Assembly (NCBI GenBank): GCA_020631735.1
Contig: CM036170.1
Location: 67,223,737-67,287,736, forward strand
DNA length: 64,000 nucleotides
Source of the DNA: Saccharum officinarum
Lineage: Eukaryota > Streptophyta > Magnoliopsida > Poales > Poaceae
Reading direction: 5' to 3'
Part shown: positions 44,262-56,080 of the stretch, piece by piece
Position numbering within the stretch: the first letter of the stretch is position 1
Layout of the letters: each line of letters begins with the position of its first letter
The notes under the pieces: generated by a model
Databases searched by the model: none
Told to the model about the DNA's origin: nothing
What the model saw: the letters and a program-made list of their open reading frames with translations, nothing else
Made by a program: the position numbers and the translations under genes

Positions 44262-45275
44262 ATGGCCCGCACGAAGCAGACTGTCCATAAGTCCACAGGC
44301 GGAAGAGCACCCCGACACCAGTTGGCCTCGCGGGAGCGCCGCAGCACGGACACCTTTCTGAGCGAGTTTGGCATGTCAACTTTGCTTTGGAGAGTGCTCT
44401 ATGATGTGGGGTACCCAAAGGGTCAGGAGCCGATGTACTCTTGGAGTGAGAGCCAGTTAGTTGAGGATGGACTGCCAGTAGTGGAGATCACTGTCCCTGC
44501 TCTTGGTGATGCTCTAGAGTGGGATGGTTGGCATTTGGAGTTTGAGGGACGCACTCCGGTTGAGGGTGCAGAGGGAGCAGCTTTTCATGTCATTCGAGAC
44601 ATAATGAGCAGATTTTCCAACGAGCTGGCAGCAGCCTTGGCTGGCACTTTTCCTAGAGATGATCCTCGCGATGCCATTTGGGTGCAGCCGCAAGGAAGTG
44701 CTTTAGTCAGAGGTCCAAACGAAGGACAGGCTAGCGACAACCACGCTATGAGTGCAATGTATGCAGCTATCAGAGCATACCAGGGTCTTGAGTGCACCTA
44801 TTGGACGTTGACTGGTTTGCGTGGTGATGATCGGCTCAAAGCAAGAAAACAGAAGAAGAAGCAAGCACGTGCTATAGCTAGTTTGCAGGAGCAGTTGGCT
44901 GACATGAGCTTGCAACAGGACCAGGCTCTAGAGAGAGGTGATAGTGCTCTATAGCGGGTGCATACGTTGACTCAGGCCAACAATAATGCAGACCGCATGA
45001 TTGGACAGTTGGTTCAGGAGAGGAATGAAGCCTGGAACGAGAGGAACCTTCTGAGGCAGAGGGTCGAGGAGCTAGAGGAGTATAACGTCAACTTGCATGA
45101 GGAGTTTCACGCGTTCTACAATAGGATTGGCCCATATGCTCCTCCAGACACCGCCGGTATGGACGTCGACGACGACGAGGACGAGCCTACAGTTGCACCT
45201 GCCGACGATGATGACGTTGCTACTGATGGTAGCGATGGTGACGTCTCTGACCCCGATGATGGCCCCGAGGAGTAG
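44262..45275 (+). pseudogene. Additional ORF of chromovirus 2 with histone H3-like N-terminal tail
   Basis: ATG at 44,262; 337 codons to TAG at 45,273-45,275, interrupted by one in-frame TAG (44,952-44,954, codon 231). An upstream in-frame TTG is not a credible start. Residues 1-22 read MARTKQT, VH, KSTGG, R, APR, H, QLAS: 17 of the 21 residues after Met match the conserved histone H3 tail (A1-A21 in H3 numbering). Lys4, Lys9, Ser10 and the free ARTKQT end are kept, Lys14 is Arg and Lys18 is His. There is no histone fold. Next comes a central domain (about 35-180) with TPVEGAEGAAF and FPRDDPRDAIWVQP, then a basic patch (KARKQKKKQAR), a coiled coil (about 195-290; QERNEAWNERNLLRQRVEELEEY) and a very acidic C-terminus (DVDDDEDEP…DDDD…DPDDGPEE). 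Role unknown; a histone-tail mimic with a chaperone-like acidic tail is my inference. Confidence 0.8.
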
Positions 45276-45636
45276 GCTAGTTGCCTTGTGTTAGCTACTA
45301 GGCCCTGTCGTGATGACCTTTCTTTTGGTTTCTTGTACCTTGATGTATCTCGTTTCAAACCTTGAGACTTGGTAAAATGTTGGAACTTGGTTGGTCATGC
45401 GATACCTGAGCGCATAAAAGTCTAGTGTATGTATGCTGGCAATCTGGTTGTTTGAACGTGATGTTTGCATTGAAGTAATTTAATTAGTGGTGTTGTTTTA
45501 AATGAAATGCGATTATTGTGCCTCTGTTTTATTGTATGATTTTGTTCTCTCCAATGAATTTAGTATGGCATAATTTTTCATTTACTCACAATTACTATAG
45601 CTTCACTTAATCATTACTTATTGCTGAAATATGCAG
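45276..45636 (+). other. Spacer between extra ORF and gag of chromovirus 2
   Basis: 361 AT-rich bases ending TGAAATATGCAG directly before the gag ATG at 45,637. No coding signal. Confidence 0.6.
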
Positions 45637-46800
45637 ATGGCAAACACTCGCCGCGCCACGTATGAGGCTGTTGAAACTGGTGGTAATGGTGCCGGGGCAG
45701 GTGGGAGTGGTGAAAACAACGTCAACCATAATGAGCCACACCCGAAACCACATTTGCCGCCTCCTCCACCGCTCACTGCAGAGGTATTCATTGCACAGTT
45801 TCTTGGAAGTCAGCGCAATGCCGAGAAGTCATAGAAAACATGGAAGATTTTCTGCGTACCATTGCCAACAATGTTCAACGTGGTAACAACCAAGGTGGTG
45901 GCAACGGGGTGAATCAGTATAGCAACTTCAAGGATTTCATGGACACCAGGCCACCAATTTTCAAGGAAGCAACCGAGCCACTTGACGCTGAAGAATGGAT
46001 CAACACCATGGAAAATAAGTTCCGTGTGTTAAGACTGACTGAAGTACTGAAGACAGAGTATGCTGCACATCAGTTACAAGGACCAGCAGGGATGTGGTGG
46101 AAGCATCATCGCACCACCTTCCCTCCAAATGCTCAGATCTCGTGGAGAGAGTTCACTGAAGCCTTCCGTGGAGTTTATATTCCACCAGGGCTGGTTGAGA
46201 TGAAGTTGGGAGAATTCTTGGCTTTAAATCAGGGCACCAAAACCGTAACACAGTATTTGCATGCCTTCAACAATTTGTGTCGTTATGCTCCCGACATGGT
46301 TGACACCGATGCTAAGAGAATTGCTAGCTTCAAGAGAGGGTTAGGTCCGAAGATTATGAAGCATGTGGGTACCAATACCCGCGCCAGATTCAATGACTTC
46401 ATCAGTGATTGTTTGAAACAAGAAAAGAATACACAACGCGTACACTGCATCCAAGACTTGCAAGAGAGCCTTTGAGTTAGAACCATCACAGCCAAGAGTT
46501 TTCACTGCTAATCGTTCGACCTATCGTCCGTCTGCACCAGGTGCAAGGTTTAGGCCACCACAGCATAAAACCCAGAAGTACAAGGGACCGCAGAAGCCGT
46601 ACAAGATGGTTGTGCCGCCAGCAAGGACAGCCGCGGCTACGGGACAAGGCAACTCTAAGGGAGCTATAGGATCTGCTGGTACAGTGAAGGGACCTTGCTA
46701 TAATTGTGATCAGCCAGGCCACTTTCCAAAGTTCTATCCTTATTCGCCCAGAAAGAAACAACAGACCTATAATGCTCGGGTACACCACACCACCGTGGAT
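45637..46800 (+). pseudogene. gag: gag of chromovirus 2, frameshifted
   Basis: Three consecutive pieces in different frames. MANTRRATYEAVETGG… from 45,637 stops at 45,834. The core continues from about 45,840 (EDFLRTIANNVQRG…FKEATEPLDAEEWI…GMWWKHHRTTFP) to about 46,430. A third frame carries the C-terminal part and a CCHC knuckle whose last Cys is Tyr (CYNCDQPGHFPKFY, about 46,695-46,736). The joints at about 45,830 and 46,430 each need one indel. Same domain order as in chromovirus 1. Confidence 0.88.
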
Positions 46801-49800
46801 GAGATTCCTGAGGGAGAGCCCATAACTGCTGGTAAGTTTCCTGTTAACCAAAACCCTGCAGTTGTTCTATTTGATTCTGGATCATCGCATTCTTTCATGA
46901 GTCAAGCATTTGCACGGAAACATGAACAATTATGCACAGACTTAAGTTATGGTTACCGTATAAGTTCAGCAGGGACTGATGTTTTAACCAATCAGATGGT
47001 TAGAGGGGCAACCCTTGAATTAGGTAGTCGAAAGTTTCGAGTAAACTTGATAGTTATACCTGGACTAGTTCTAGATGTCATCATAGGGATGAATTGGATG
47101 AAGGAATGGGGAGCAGTTATAGATACAGGAAGTCGGGTACTTACCCTTAAGGATCCCCAGGGAGAGGGTACTTTTTAGGTACCATTGCCTAGAAGAACAG
47201 ACCTTGTGAGTGTGACATGTGCTATGGAAGTTATTCCTATTCATCAGATTCCGGTAGTATGCGAGTTTCCGGATGTGTTCCCAGATGAGTTACCTGGTCT
47301 TCCACCAGATAGAGATGTTGAGTTTGGAATTGAGTTGATCCCCGGGACAGCTCCAATTTCAAGGAGACCTTATCGGATGCCTCCGGATGAGTTAGCTGAG
47401 CTGAAAAAGCAACTAGAGGAATTGTTAAAAAAGGGGTTTATCTAGCCAAGTAAGTCTGAATGGGGATGTCCTGCCTTGTTTGTGAAGAAAAAGAAAGAGG
47501 ATACTTTGAGAATGTGTGTGGATTATAGGCCTCTTAATGCTGTAACTATCAAGAATAAGTATCCCTTACCTCACTTTGATGTTTTGTTCGATCAATTAGC
47601 CAAAGCCAGAGTGTTCTCCAAGATAGATTTAAGATCAGGTTACCCTCAGATAAAGATTAGGCCACAAGATATACCAAAAACCGCCTTTTCCACCAGATAC
47701 GGGTTGTATGAGTATCTTGTTATGTCTTTTTGTCTTAACAAATGCTCCTGCATACTTTATGTATCTGATGAATATAGTTTTCGTGCCAGAGTTGGACAAG
47801 TTTGTGGTTGTGTTCATTGATGATATTCTAGTTTACTCTGAGAACGAGAAAGATCATGAAGAGCATCTGAGAATTGTCTTAACCAGACTTAGAGATCATA
47901 AGTTGTATGCTAAGTTTAGCAAATGTGAATTTTGGTTGAAGAAAGTTCCTTTCCTTGGTCACATTCTATCGGAGAATAGAGTTTCTGTAGATCCGAGTAA
48001 AGTGCAAGAGGTTATGGATTGGAAGACACCAATCACAGTTTCGGAAGTTAGAAGTTTCTTAGGATTAGCTGGTTACTATCGTCGTTTTATACCAGATTTC
48101 TCGAAGATTGCCAAGCCAATGACAAGTCTGCTATAGAAAGATCACAAGTTTGTGTGGACAGAGGAGTGTGAGACAGCTTTCCACACCTTGCGGAAACTGT
48201 TGACCACTGCTCCAGTTCTAGCGCAACCGGACATTGAGAAACCTTTTGATGTGTTTTGTGACGCATCAAAAATAGGATTAGGTTGTGTTCTTATGCAAGA
48301 AGGAAGAGTCATTGCTTATGCCTCCCGTCAGTTGAGAAAGCATGAGATCAACTATCCGACACATGATCTTGAACTTGCTGCCGTAGTGCATGCATTGAAA
48401 ATTTGGAGACATTACTTACTTGGTAATGTGTGCAATATTTTCACTGATCATAAGAGTCTCAAGTACATCTTCACCCAACCTAAATTGAACATGCGACAGC
48501 AAAGATGGTTAGAATTGATCAAAGATTACAACTTGAATGTGCAATATCATCCTGGAAAGGCCAATGTAGTGGCAGATGCTTTGAGTAGAAAGTCACATTA
48601 CCTGAATGTGCAACCTTTGCTCGAAGATGGTTTTGATCTAATGCATCCTGCCGTGTTACATAATATTCAGATTAGTTGTTCTTTGGAGAGTAAGATAATA
48701 GAAGGCCAGAAAATCGATAAAGGGATATTCCATATCAAAGAAAAGATTAAAGAAGAACCATCCAAACACTTTAGAGTGGATGAACAGGACGTGTTATGGT
48801 TTGACGACCATCTTGTTGTTCCCAAGGATCGAGAGCTTAAGAATAAACTTATGGATGAGGATCACCTTTCGAAGTTATCTATCCATCCTGGAAGTAGCAA
48901 GATGTACCAAGAACTAAGACCTCATTATTGGTGGACCAAGATGAAGAAAGAGATTGCAGCATATGTAGCCAGATGTGACACATGTTGTAGAGTGAAAGCT
49001 ATTCATATGAGACCTGCCGGATTGTTGCAACCTTTGTCTGTACCTAGTTGGAAGTGAGATGATATAAGTATGGATTTCATCACTGGTTTGCCCACTACTC
49101 AGAAAGGACATGATTCAATTTGGGTAATCATGGATCGTCTTACGAAGACAGCTCACTTTTTACCTATCAAGACAGATTATAGACCACCTCAATATGCAGA
49201 GAAGTATATTGCAGAGATTGTGAGATTGCATGGCATACCGAAGACTATAGTGTCCGACAGAGGGTCACAATTCACTGCTCACTTTTGGGAGCACTTGCAT
49301 AAAGGATTGGGAACTAGTTTGATTCGTAGCACTGCCTATCATCCTCAGACGGATGGTCAGACCGAAAGAGTTAATGCTGTTCTAGAGGATATGTTGAGAG
49401 CCTGTGTGTTATCTTCCAGAGGTTCATCGGAGTCATGGTTACCTTTAGCAAAGTTCGCTTACAATAATATTTATCAAGAAAGTATCAAAATAGCACCATT
49501 CGAAGCTTTGTATGGCAGAAAGTGTAGAACACCACTAAACTGGATGGAGCCAGGAGAAAGAAGGTATTATGGTATTGACTTCATAAAAGAAGCCGAGAAG
49601 AAAGTTCATATCATTCAGCAAAATATGAAAGCCATGCAATCACGTCAGAAAAGCTATGCGAATAGAAGAAGGAGACCGCTTGTGTTCGAAGTTGGTGACT
49701 ATGTTTATCTGAAAGTCACGTCAATGAAGAAGAAACGGTTTGGAGTACGTAGAAAGCTTGCAGCCAGATTTGTGGGACCATATAAGATCTTGGAAAGAAA

Positions 49801-50176
49801 AGGTCCAGTCGCTTATAAGTTAGAGTTACCTGAGACAATGGGTGCTATATTCCTAGTTTTTCATGTATCGCATCTCAAGAAGTGTTTGCGTGTTCCAGAG
49901 GAAAGAATCGAACCCCGAGGCATAAAGCTCAAGTCAGATTTGGTATATCGTGAGCAACCGGTTCGAGTGTTGGACTCTAAAGAAAGGGTTACTCGAAACA
50001 GTGTGGTAAAAACATATAAGATACAGTGGAGTCATCATGATGAAGGAGATGCAACTTGGGAAACGAGTGAATATCTACAAAAAGCTTATGAGGATTTTTA
50101 TAACGAATGGTTCGTAACCCAAATCTCGGGACGAGATTTTTATAAGGGGGAGGGCTATAACACCTCTGGGTGTTAA
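46801..50176 (+). pseudogene. pol: pol of chromovirus 2 (protease to chromodomain), multiply interrupted
   Basis: Protease LFDSGSSHSF with the catalytic DSG present; RT ([18 protein letters not shown]); RNase H ([22 protein letters not shown]); integrase zinc finger (CDTC); core acids in [16 protein letters not shown] and HPQTDGQTE; chromodomain (IQWSHHDEGDATWE). In-frame stops: TAG 47,176-47,178, TAG 47,443-47,445, TAG 48,134-48,136, TGA 49,055-49,057. One frameshift lies near 47,730-47,745, just before the RT catalytic motif. The frame reads on past the polypurine tract into the LTR to 50,176, so its normal stop also seems lost. Stops of the TAG/TGA kind fit C-to-T decay of methylated cytosines. 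Confidence 0.9.
50144..50155 (+). other. Polypurine tract of chromovirus 2
   Basis: AAGGGGGAGGGC directly before the 3' LTR start (TATAACACC, a one-base variant of TGTAACACC). Confidence 0.75.
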
Positions 50177-53100
50177 GCATGCATTAACATCCCAAAGCAT
50201 GATCATTAGCATTTCATGCATGTTCATCATCATATTGCAAATAAGTTGAAATTAAATTTAAATATGAAAAACATCTGTTTGAACCCTAAATTATTGCAGT
50301 TGCTAGCTAAGAGTGGTAAAATTTGTTGGGCTATAACTCTAAATGACTTAAAACTAATTAACATGATTTTTGGAGCAATTTTTGTATTCAAAATCTCCCC
50401 AAATTTTTCTTTTAAAATTATTCCAGAAAAATGAGTTTTTATTTAAAATTTGGACTTTAAATCACTAATTCAAAATCTATTTAGAACTTTGAAAAGTGCC
50501 CTAAATGAAAGTTGTAGAGAATTAAATTTTGAACAATTTTTGTTTTGGGGGCAACTTGTGAAAATGTCTTTTTCATCTTCAAAATTTGAATTTGAATCAA
50601 ATTATAAAATCTATAATTTTATTTAGAAAAGAAAAACAATTTCTTACCTTAACGGGCCGCCGCCTTAGCTTCAGCCTGCTCGCGCAAGCCGACCCGGCCC
50701 GGGCCCGCGTCCGCCTCCTCCCGCCTGCGCGCGCACACACGCCGTGGTGCCACGGCAGAAGCCGGCCGCCACGTGGTCGTACGTCGCCGACGCCGCGCGC
50801 CACGCGTCCTCCGGTGGCCCCTGCGTCCCTCCGCGCCCGCCTACTCCCTCCGCGCGCTCGCCCGCCTTAGCCACTGCCTCCATTCTCCTCTCCTCGCCCC
50901 ACAGCAGCATGCCAGCAGTAGTCGCGCGGCCACCGTGCCATTGCCGGCTCCCGAGCTCTGCCACCGCCGTTGCCACTGCCCCGGCTCACCGCCACAGCCT
51001 CCGTCTTCCTCCTCGCTTCGCCTTCTCGTCGCGCATCCCGTGCTCACCACTACCCGCGAGGATTCGGCCCCTAGCCACGGTAGTAGCTCGCCAGAGTTCC
51101 GGCTGAGCTCACCAGAGTGAGCCGCTCCGTGGACTTCACCCCTCCATCCTCCTTCTTGCTCACTTCTCGAGCGCACGAGCACCGCATTCGCTCGGTGAAG
51201 CTCGCAGACCACACCGCGTGGCCCATCTCGGTCGGTGTTGGCCAGCCGACGGCGGGCCGAGCCACCGTGTCGCCATGCACGCCGGCGAGCTCGATGCCGA
51301 GCTCATCTGGCCACATACTAGACACCCTCGTCTTCGCCTTGTCATGGGGAAGCGAGTGGTGGTGGCCTCCGTCACCGGAGAGCTCACCGCCGGCGAGAAC
51401 GCCGCCGTGTTCTCCCGGTGTGTGTGACAGGCGGGCCCGAGGACCCCACTGTCAGCCTCTCTGATGCAAGCAGGGGAAAATGCGAGGGGTGTGCGTAGCG
51501 TTTAGGGCCGGTTGTATTTTCGGTTTTTAAAGACAAGGATTTCCAGAAAATTGTGAAAAAAACTTCTAAAATTTATAACTCAAGATTTATAGCTCCAAAA
51601 ATTATGAAACAAATTTTGTAGTGTTTCTCATGAGTAGATCTACAGTTTAAAAATGTTGCATGTTAGTTTTGTGATACTTTTCTATAGGGTTTTTATTTAA
51701 TCACTGAAATTGTTGTTTTCTTGTTAAATATGCAATAAATCATAGAAAGCTCAGAAAAATATGGTTCCACTTGCAATAATTTTCTTTTGTGATGTACTTT
51801 CTAGGAAAATTATATGCCATGCATGTTCTGTAGAAAAATTCTTGTGTGTAGTACAAGTGTTTGATATTGTTAATAATTGTTATTTTTGCTAGAGAGAAAA
51901 AGATGAATAAAACATGCATGTAAAATTTTTTCTATAGTGATTGTTTATTGTGTAGATTGTAGGAAAAATACTAAATCTGTTGTTTGATACTTTTCATAGA
52001 TTAAAGTATTTTTATGCTCATTTTTAGGCCCTAGCTTGTTATTTTTGTGTAGGCAGTTCTAGTAATCCAAATGCAATGAAAATTTTGTGGAATGCTAGAT
52101 TAGATGGTAGTAAGCTACTGTAATTTTCTCAGATTTTTATGTGCTACTAAAATGGGTGTTGCTGTTCAAACCTAGTTGCAATTAGGGTTTAATTAACCTT
52201 GTTAATGCATAACTAGTTAATAGGATTTGCTTTGGTGTATCTTTGAAGCATCTTAGATTTCTGTGGTGACTTAACATGGTAGAGAATGTTGGTAGCTGTA
52301 TATGAGTACATGTTCTTGGATGATGTTGACTACCTTGTAGAAGAGTTGTATTCCTACTTTATGTAATAAAGTGAAACCTATTCATCCACATTTCATTCAT
52401 CATAATCATTACATGTCATCTCTGCAATGCACCTAGGCATGAGCACTTATACGTTTGCATCATACAGGATCGCAGGAAGTAACTCCGGTAGCAGTTCCCG
52501 AGGAGCCGGAAGAGCAGATCGGGGTGCAAGAGCAGGAGGTGCCCGAGGCCGACGAGGAGGTCGGTGAGGATCTTCCAGAGTGTCCAGACCACCGTCCGAG
52601 CTCTTTCGAGAGAGGCAAGCCCCGTAGCATTTTTCTCTCTCGGTTTGCAAATATTTTATTAATACTTTACTTAACTGATGCATTACGTTTAGGAGTTGTC
52701 TGCAATTGTTACTGCATTATACCTTGTTTATCCTGTTCTACCATATCCTTGTTACCTTGATATTCGTAGTCCAGAAATGCTTAGCTTGCTTAGACCGGTA
52801 GAAGTCGGGTGATTTCCTATCACCTGTGAGCTATAGGTGGTTACCTGGATCTGCTTGAAGAAGTATGTCATCTGAGAATAACTAAGTGTTAATGTGAAAT
52901 TGAGACCGGACGAAAACTTGCAGGGTTTCGGACTGTAGTGTTTTCCGTCTATGTCGATTAAGGACCGACCGTTGTTGGGCCTCGAGTCATGTTGAAAGCA
53001 TGCCTTACATTTAGCTGGCCAAATAATGTACCTTTCGACCGCGAAGCTGGGAGATTATTCGGGCCGAGTGGATTGCCCGCAACGCACTGTACCGGAGCAG

Positions 53101-54085
53101 TAGTGGCAGGATACAGGAGCGCGATGATAAGGCCAAAGAGCAGTCGAGCGGCCCCCGGGTACATGTGGTTCCTGGCAAGCTCGAGACTTTACCTGAATGG
53201 TTGACTCGGTGACCAATACCTCACTTTAGCAGGTGAGTGAGGTTTGTGTGAGGAATAAATTACCAGCTAGTTAATAATCGATTCGAATCACCATCGTTCA
53301 CTGGATAGTGAGCACTTGACTTGAGTTACTTCATCGTAGTAATTCTACTGGAACACTTGGACAGTTATACGGTATATGACATGATAGAAGTTGATGAATG
53401 ATCATTGGTTATCCCTACCTGTTTAATTACATGTTACTCTAGTACAGGTGCAAATGTAGTTGACAGGTTAATAAAGTTTAACTTGATGCAAAGCTTCTGG
53501 AAAAGATTCTTTAAATGCTAAAAATGCCTTTTTGCAAATAAGTCAGCTACCCCACCTTAAAGCCTGTCATGATCCTTGGTGTCCTTTTATTTTCGGTTCT
53601 ATCGGGTAAGTCTAGCTGAGTACCTTCTCGTACTCAGGGCTTTGTTCCCACTTATTGCAGATGGGCAGATGTATTACGGCTACTGTATCAACTGCCTTTA
53701 TCCTGTGATGGGATAAGCTTAGGACCATGGGCAATGGTCATTCACTATGTCTCGTCTGATGCTTTTGTTGGAGATGATCCTGAGCTGGCACTTTATTTTG
53801 AACTCTGTGTGAGTGTGTGATTTGAACTAAATGCTTCCGCTACTTTTATTTGAACTTGGTTTGTAATAACTATGTTTAAACTCCGATGTATTTGCGACGC
53901 GAACTTTTATGTAACTTGTGATGGTGACCGCTGAACTTATTACGATCTTGGCTGGTATGTAAGTTGGTTTGAAATCCGTCATGATTTCACGGACTACCGG
54001 GTTATACGGGCTTAAGTTTGCTAAATCGTTTGCTCGGTGGATGATTTTCTTACTTAATCTCATATAATTGGTCAGTTCTATTACA
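50156..54085 (+). repeat. 3' LTR of chromovirus 2
   Basis: 3,930 bp, ending TTCTATTACA at 54,085. It has an AT-rich first part with a TATAAAAT near 50,602, then a strongly GC-rich block (50,650-51,450), then AT-rich sequence homologous to 41,125-43,473. The many overlapping ORFs in the GC-rich block lie in all frames on both strands and are composition artefacts. Confidence 0.9.
52466..52620 (+). other. Exon-like acidic segment inside the LTR of chromovirus 2
   Basis: After CATACAG| comes a GC-rich stretch that reads open as PEEPEEQ…QEQEVPEADEEVGEDLPEC and ends at GAGAG|GCAAGC, a GC-type donor-like site. The same acidic reading recurs in the 5' LTR (about 41,876-42,020), although one-base indels alter the entry frame. 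Its composition contrasts with the AT-rich flanks. Coding role uncertain. Confidence 0.4.
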
Positions 54086-56080
54086 GGGTCCTTAGAGATT
54101 TTTCTAAAAATAACTTATCGTAGGCAACAAAGCAACGTTTGTTTTGGCGAAATAATGCAATTTCGTAAATGATGTCTGGGTCCTCCATGTTATGAAATTA
54201 GTTGGTTGTGATAGGAATGGCACATCTCATGTTAGGGTGGAGGGCTCTGATGATGTCAGTATCAATTACGTCACACAACCACGTAGTTAATGTACCGTGA
54301 TGGCCGTGACACCGGGAACTACCGATGCATATGTCGTGGCAAATGTAAAACCTTAAGAACTTTGCCTTTCGGACATGGAATCAAGCAAGTTTTTTTCATG
54401 GTTGTAGAACTATAGGCCTCACCCTAGGGAACCTAAATTAGCAAAAGTGGGTCAATGGAGATTTTTCTAAAAATAACTTATCATAGGGAAGAATGTTGTG
54501 TTTGTTTCGGTGAAATCATGCAATTTCGTCAAAGATGTCTAGGTCCTCCCGTGCTACGAGACAAGTTGGTTGTGATAGGAATGGAAGGTCTCATGTTAGG
54601 GTGGAGAGCTTAGATGAATTTTGTATCAATTACATCACACAACCACGCCGTTAAGGTACCGTGATGGCCGCGACACCGAAAACTGTTGATTCAGATGTCG
54701 TGGCAAATGTAAAACCTTGAGAAATTTGCCTTCTAGACATGGAATTGAGCTAGGTTTTTTTATGGATATAGAACTATAGGTCTCACCCCAAGGAACCTGA
54801 GTTGGTAAAAGTGGGTCCCTAGAGATTTTTCTAAAAATAACTTATCATAGGCAACAAAGTTATGTTTGTTTCGGTGAAATCATGCAATTCCATCAAAGAT
54901 GTCTGGGTCCACCTGTGTTACGAAATGAGTTGGTTGTGACAGAAATGGAACATCTCAAGTTAGGCTAGAGAGATGAGATGAAGTCAACATCAATTATGTC
55001 ACACAACCTCACCGTTAAGGTACCATGATGGCCGCGACACCAGGAACTACCAATACAGATGTCGTGGCAAATGTAAAACCTTGAGAACTTTGCCTTCTTG
55101 ACATAGAATCGAGCTAGATTTTGTTCATGGCTACAGAACTATAGGCCTCACCCCTAGAAACCTAAATTGGTAAAAGTGGCTGCTTGGAGATTGTTCTAAA
55201 AATAACTTATCATAGGCAACAAAGCAGCGTCTGTTTCGATGAAATCATGCAATTCCATCAAAGATGTCTAGGTCCTACCGTATTACAAAACAAGTTGGTT
55301 GTGATAGGAATGACACATCTCATGTTAGGGTGGAGAGATCAGATGAAGTTAGTATCAATTATGTCATACAACCATGCAGTTAATGTACCATGATGGCCAC
55401 GACACCGAGAACTGCCGATGGATATGTCGTGACAAATGTAGAACCTTGAGAACTTTGCCTTCCAGACGTGGATTCAAGCTATTTTTTTCATGGCTTCACA
55501 ACTAAAGGCCTCACCTTAGGGAACCTAAATTGTCCCAAGTGGGTCCCTAGAGACTTTTCTAAAAATAACTTATCATAGGCAACAAAGCAGTATTTGTTTC
55601 GGTGAAATCATGCAAATCCATCAAAGATGTCTGGGTCCACCCGTGTTTCAAAATAAGTTGGTTGTGACAAGAATGGAACATCTCATGTTAGGATTGAGAG
55701 CTGAGATGAAGTCAATATGAATTATGTCACACAACCTCGCCATTAAGGTACCATGATTTATGTGACCCCAGGAACTGCGGATACAGATGTCATGGTAAAT
55801 GTAAAACCTTGAGAACTTTGCCTTCTAGACATGGAATTGAGCTATATTTTTTTCATGGCTGCAGAACTATAGGCCTCACCCCTAGAAACTAGAATTGGTA
55901 AAAGTGGGTGCCTAGAGATTATTCTAAAAATAATTTATCATAGGCAACAAAGCAGCATCTGTTTCGGTGAAATGATGCAATTCCATCAAAGATGTCTGTG
56001 TCCAACCGTATTATAAAACAAGTTGGTTGTGACAAGAATGACACATCTCATGTTAGGGTGGAGGGCTCTGATGAAGTTAG
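54086..56080. repeat. 364-bp satellite array, left block (dimeric)
   Basis: Monomers begin with gggtcc…agagatttttctaaaaata at 54,086, 54,449, 54,813, 55,178, 55,541 and 55,905, i.e. 363-365 bp apart. Monomers two apart are more alike (55,178 with 55,905; 54,813 with 55,541), giving a dimer period of about 727 bp. No coding capacity. I do not recognise it as a named grass satellite. Confidence 0.93.

Larger units (their letters stand above)
41125..54085 (+). mobile_element. Second Ty3/gypsy chromovirus, 5' end in gap, heavily mutated
   Basis: Plus-strand element: partial 5' LTR, primer-binding site, leader, extra ORF with histone-H3-like start, gag, protease, RT, RNase H, integrase with chromodomain, polypurine tract and complete 3' LTR. 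The design parallels chromovirus 1 and the RT-integrase proteins are clearly related. It carries at least five in-frame stops and at least three frameshifts. It is inserted in the 364-bp satellite: satellite sequence starts at the next base after the 3' LTR. The left target duplication is lost in the gap. Confidence 0.92.

Noticed and set aside
44450..44620. Double-stranded-RNA-binding domain in the extra ORF
   Set aside because: Only the helix-like EGAEGAAFHVI stretch is reminiscent; the basic residues expected for RNA contact are missing, so I do not call it.
50586..51464. Pro/Arg/Ser-rich ORFs in the 3' LTR
   Set aside because: Open in nearly all frames, no conserved domain; due to high GC content.
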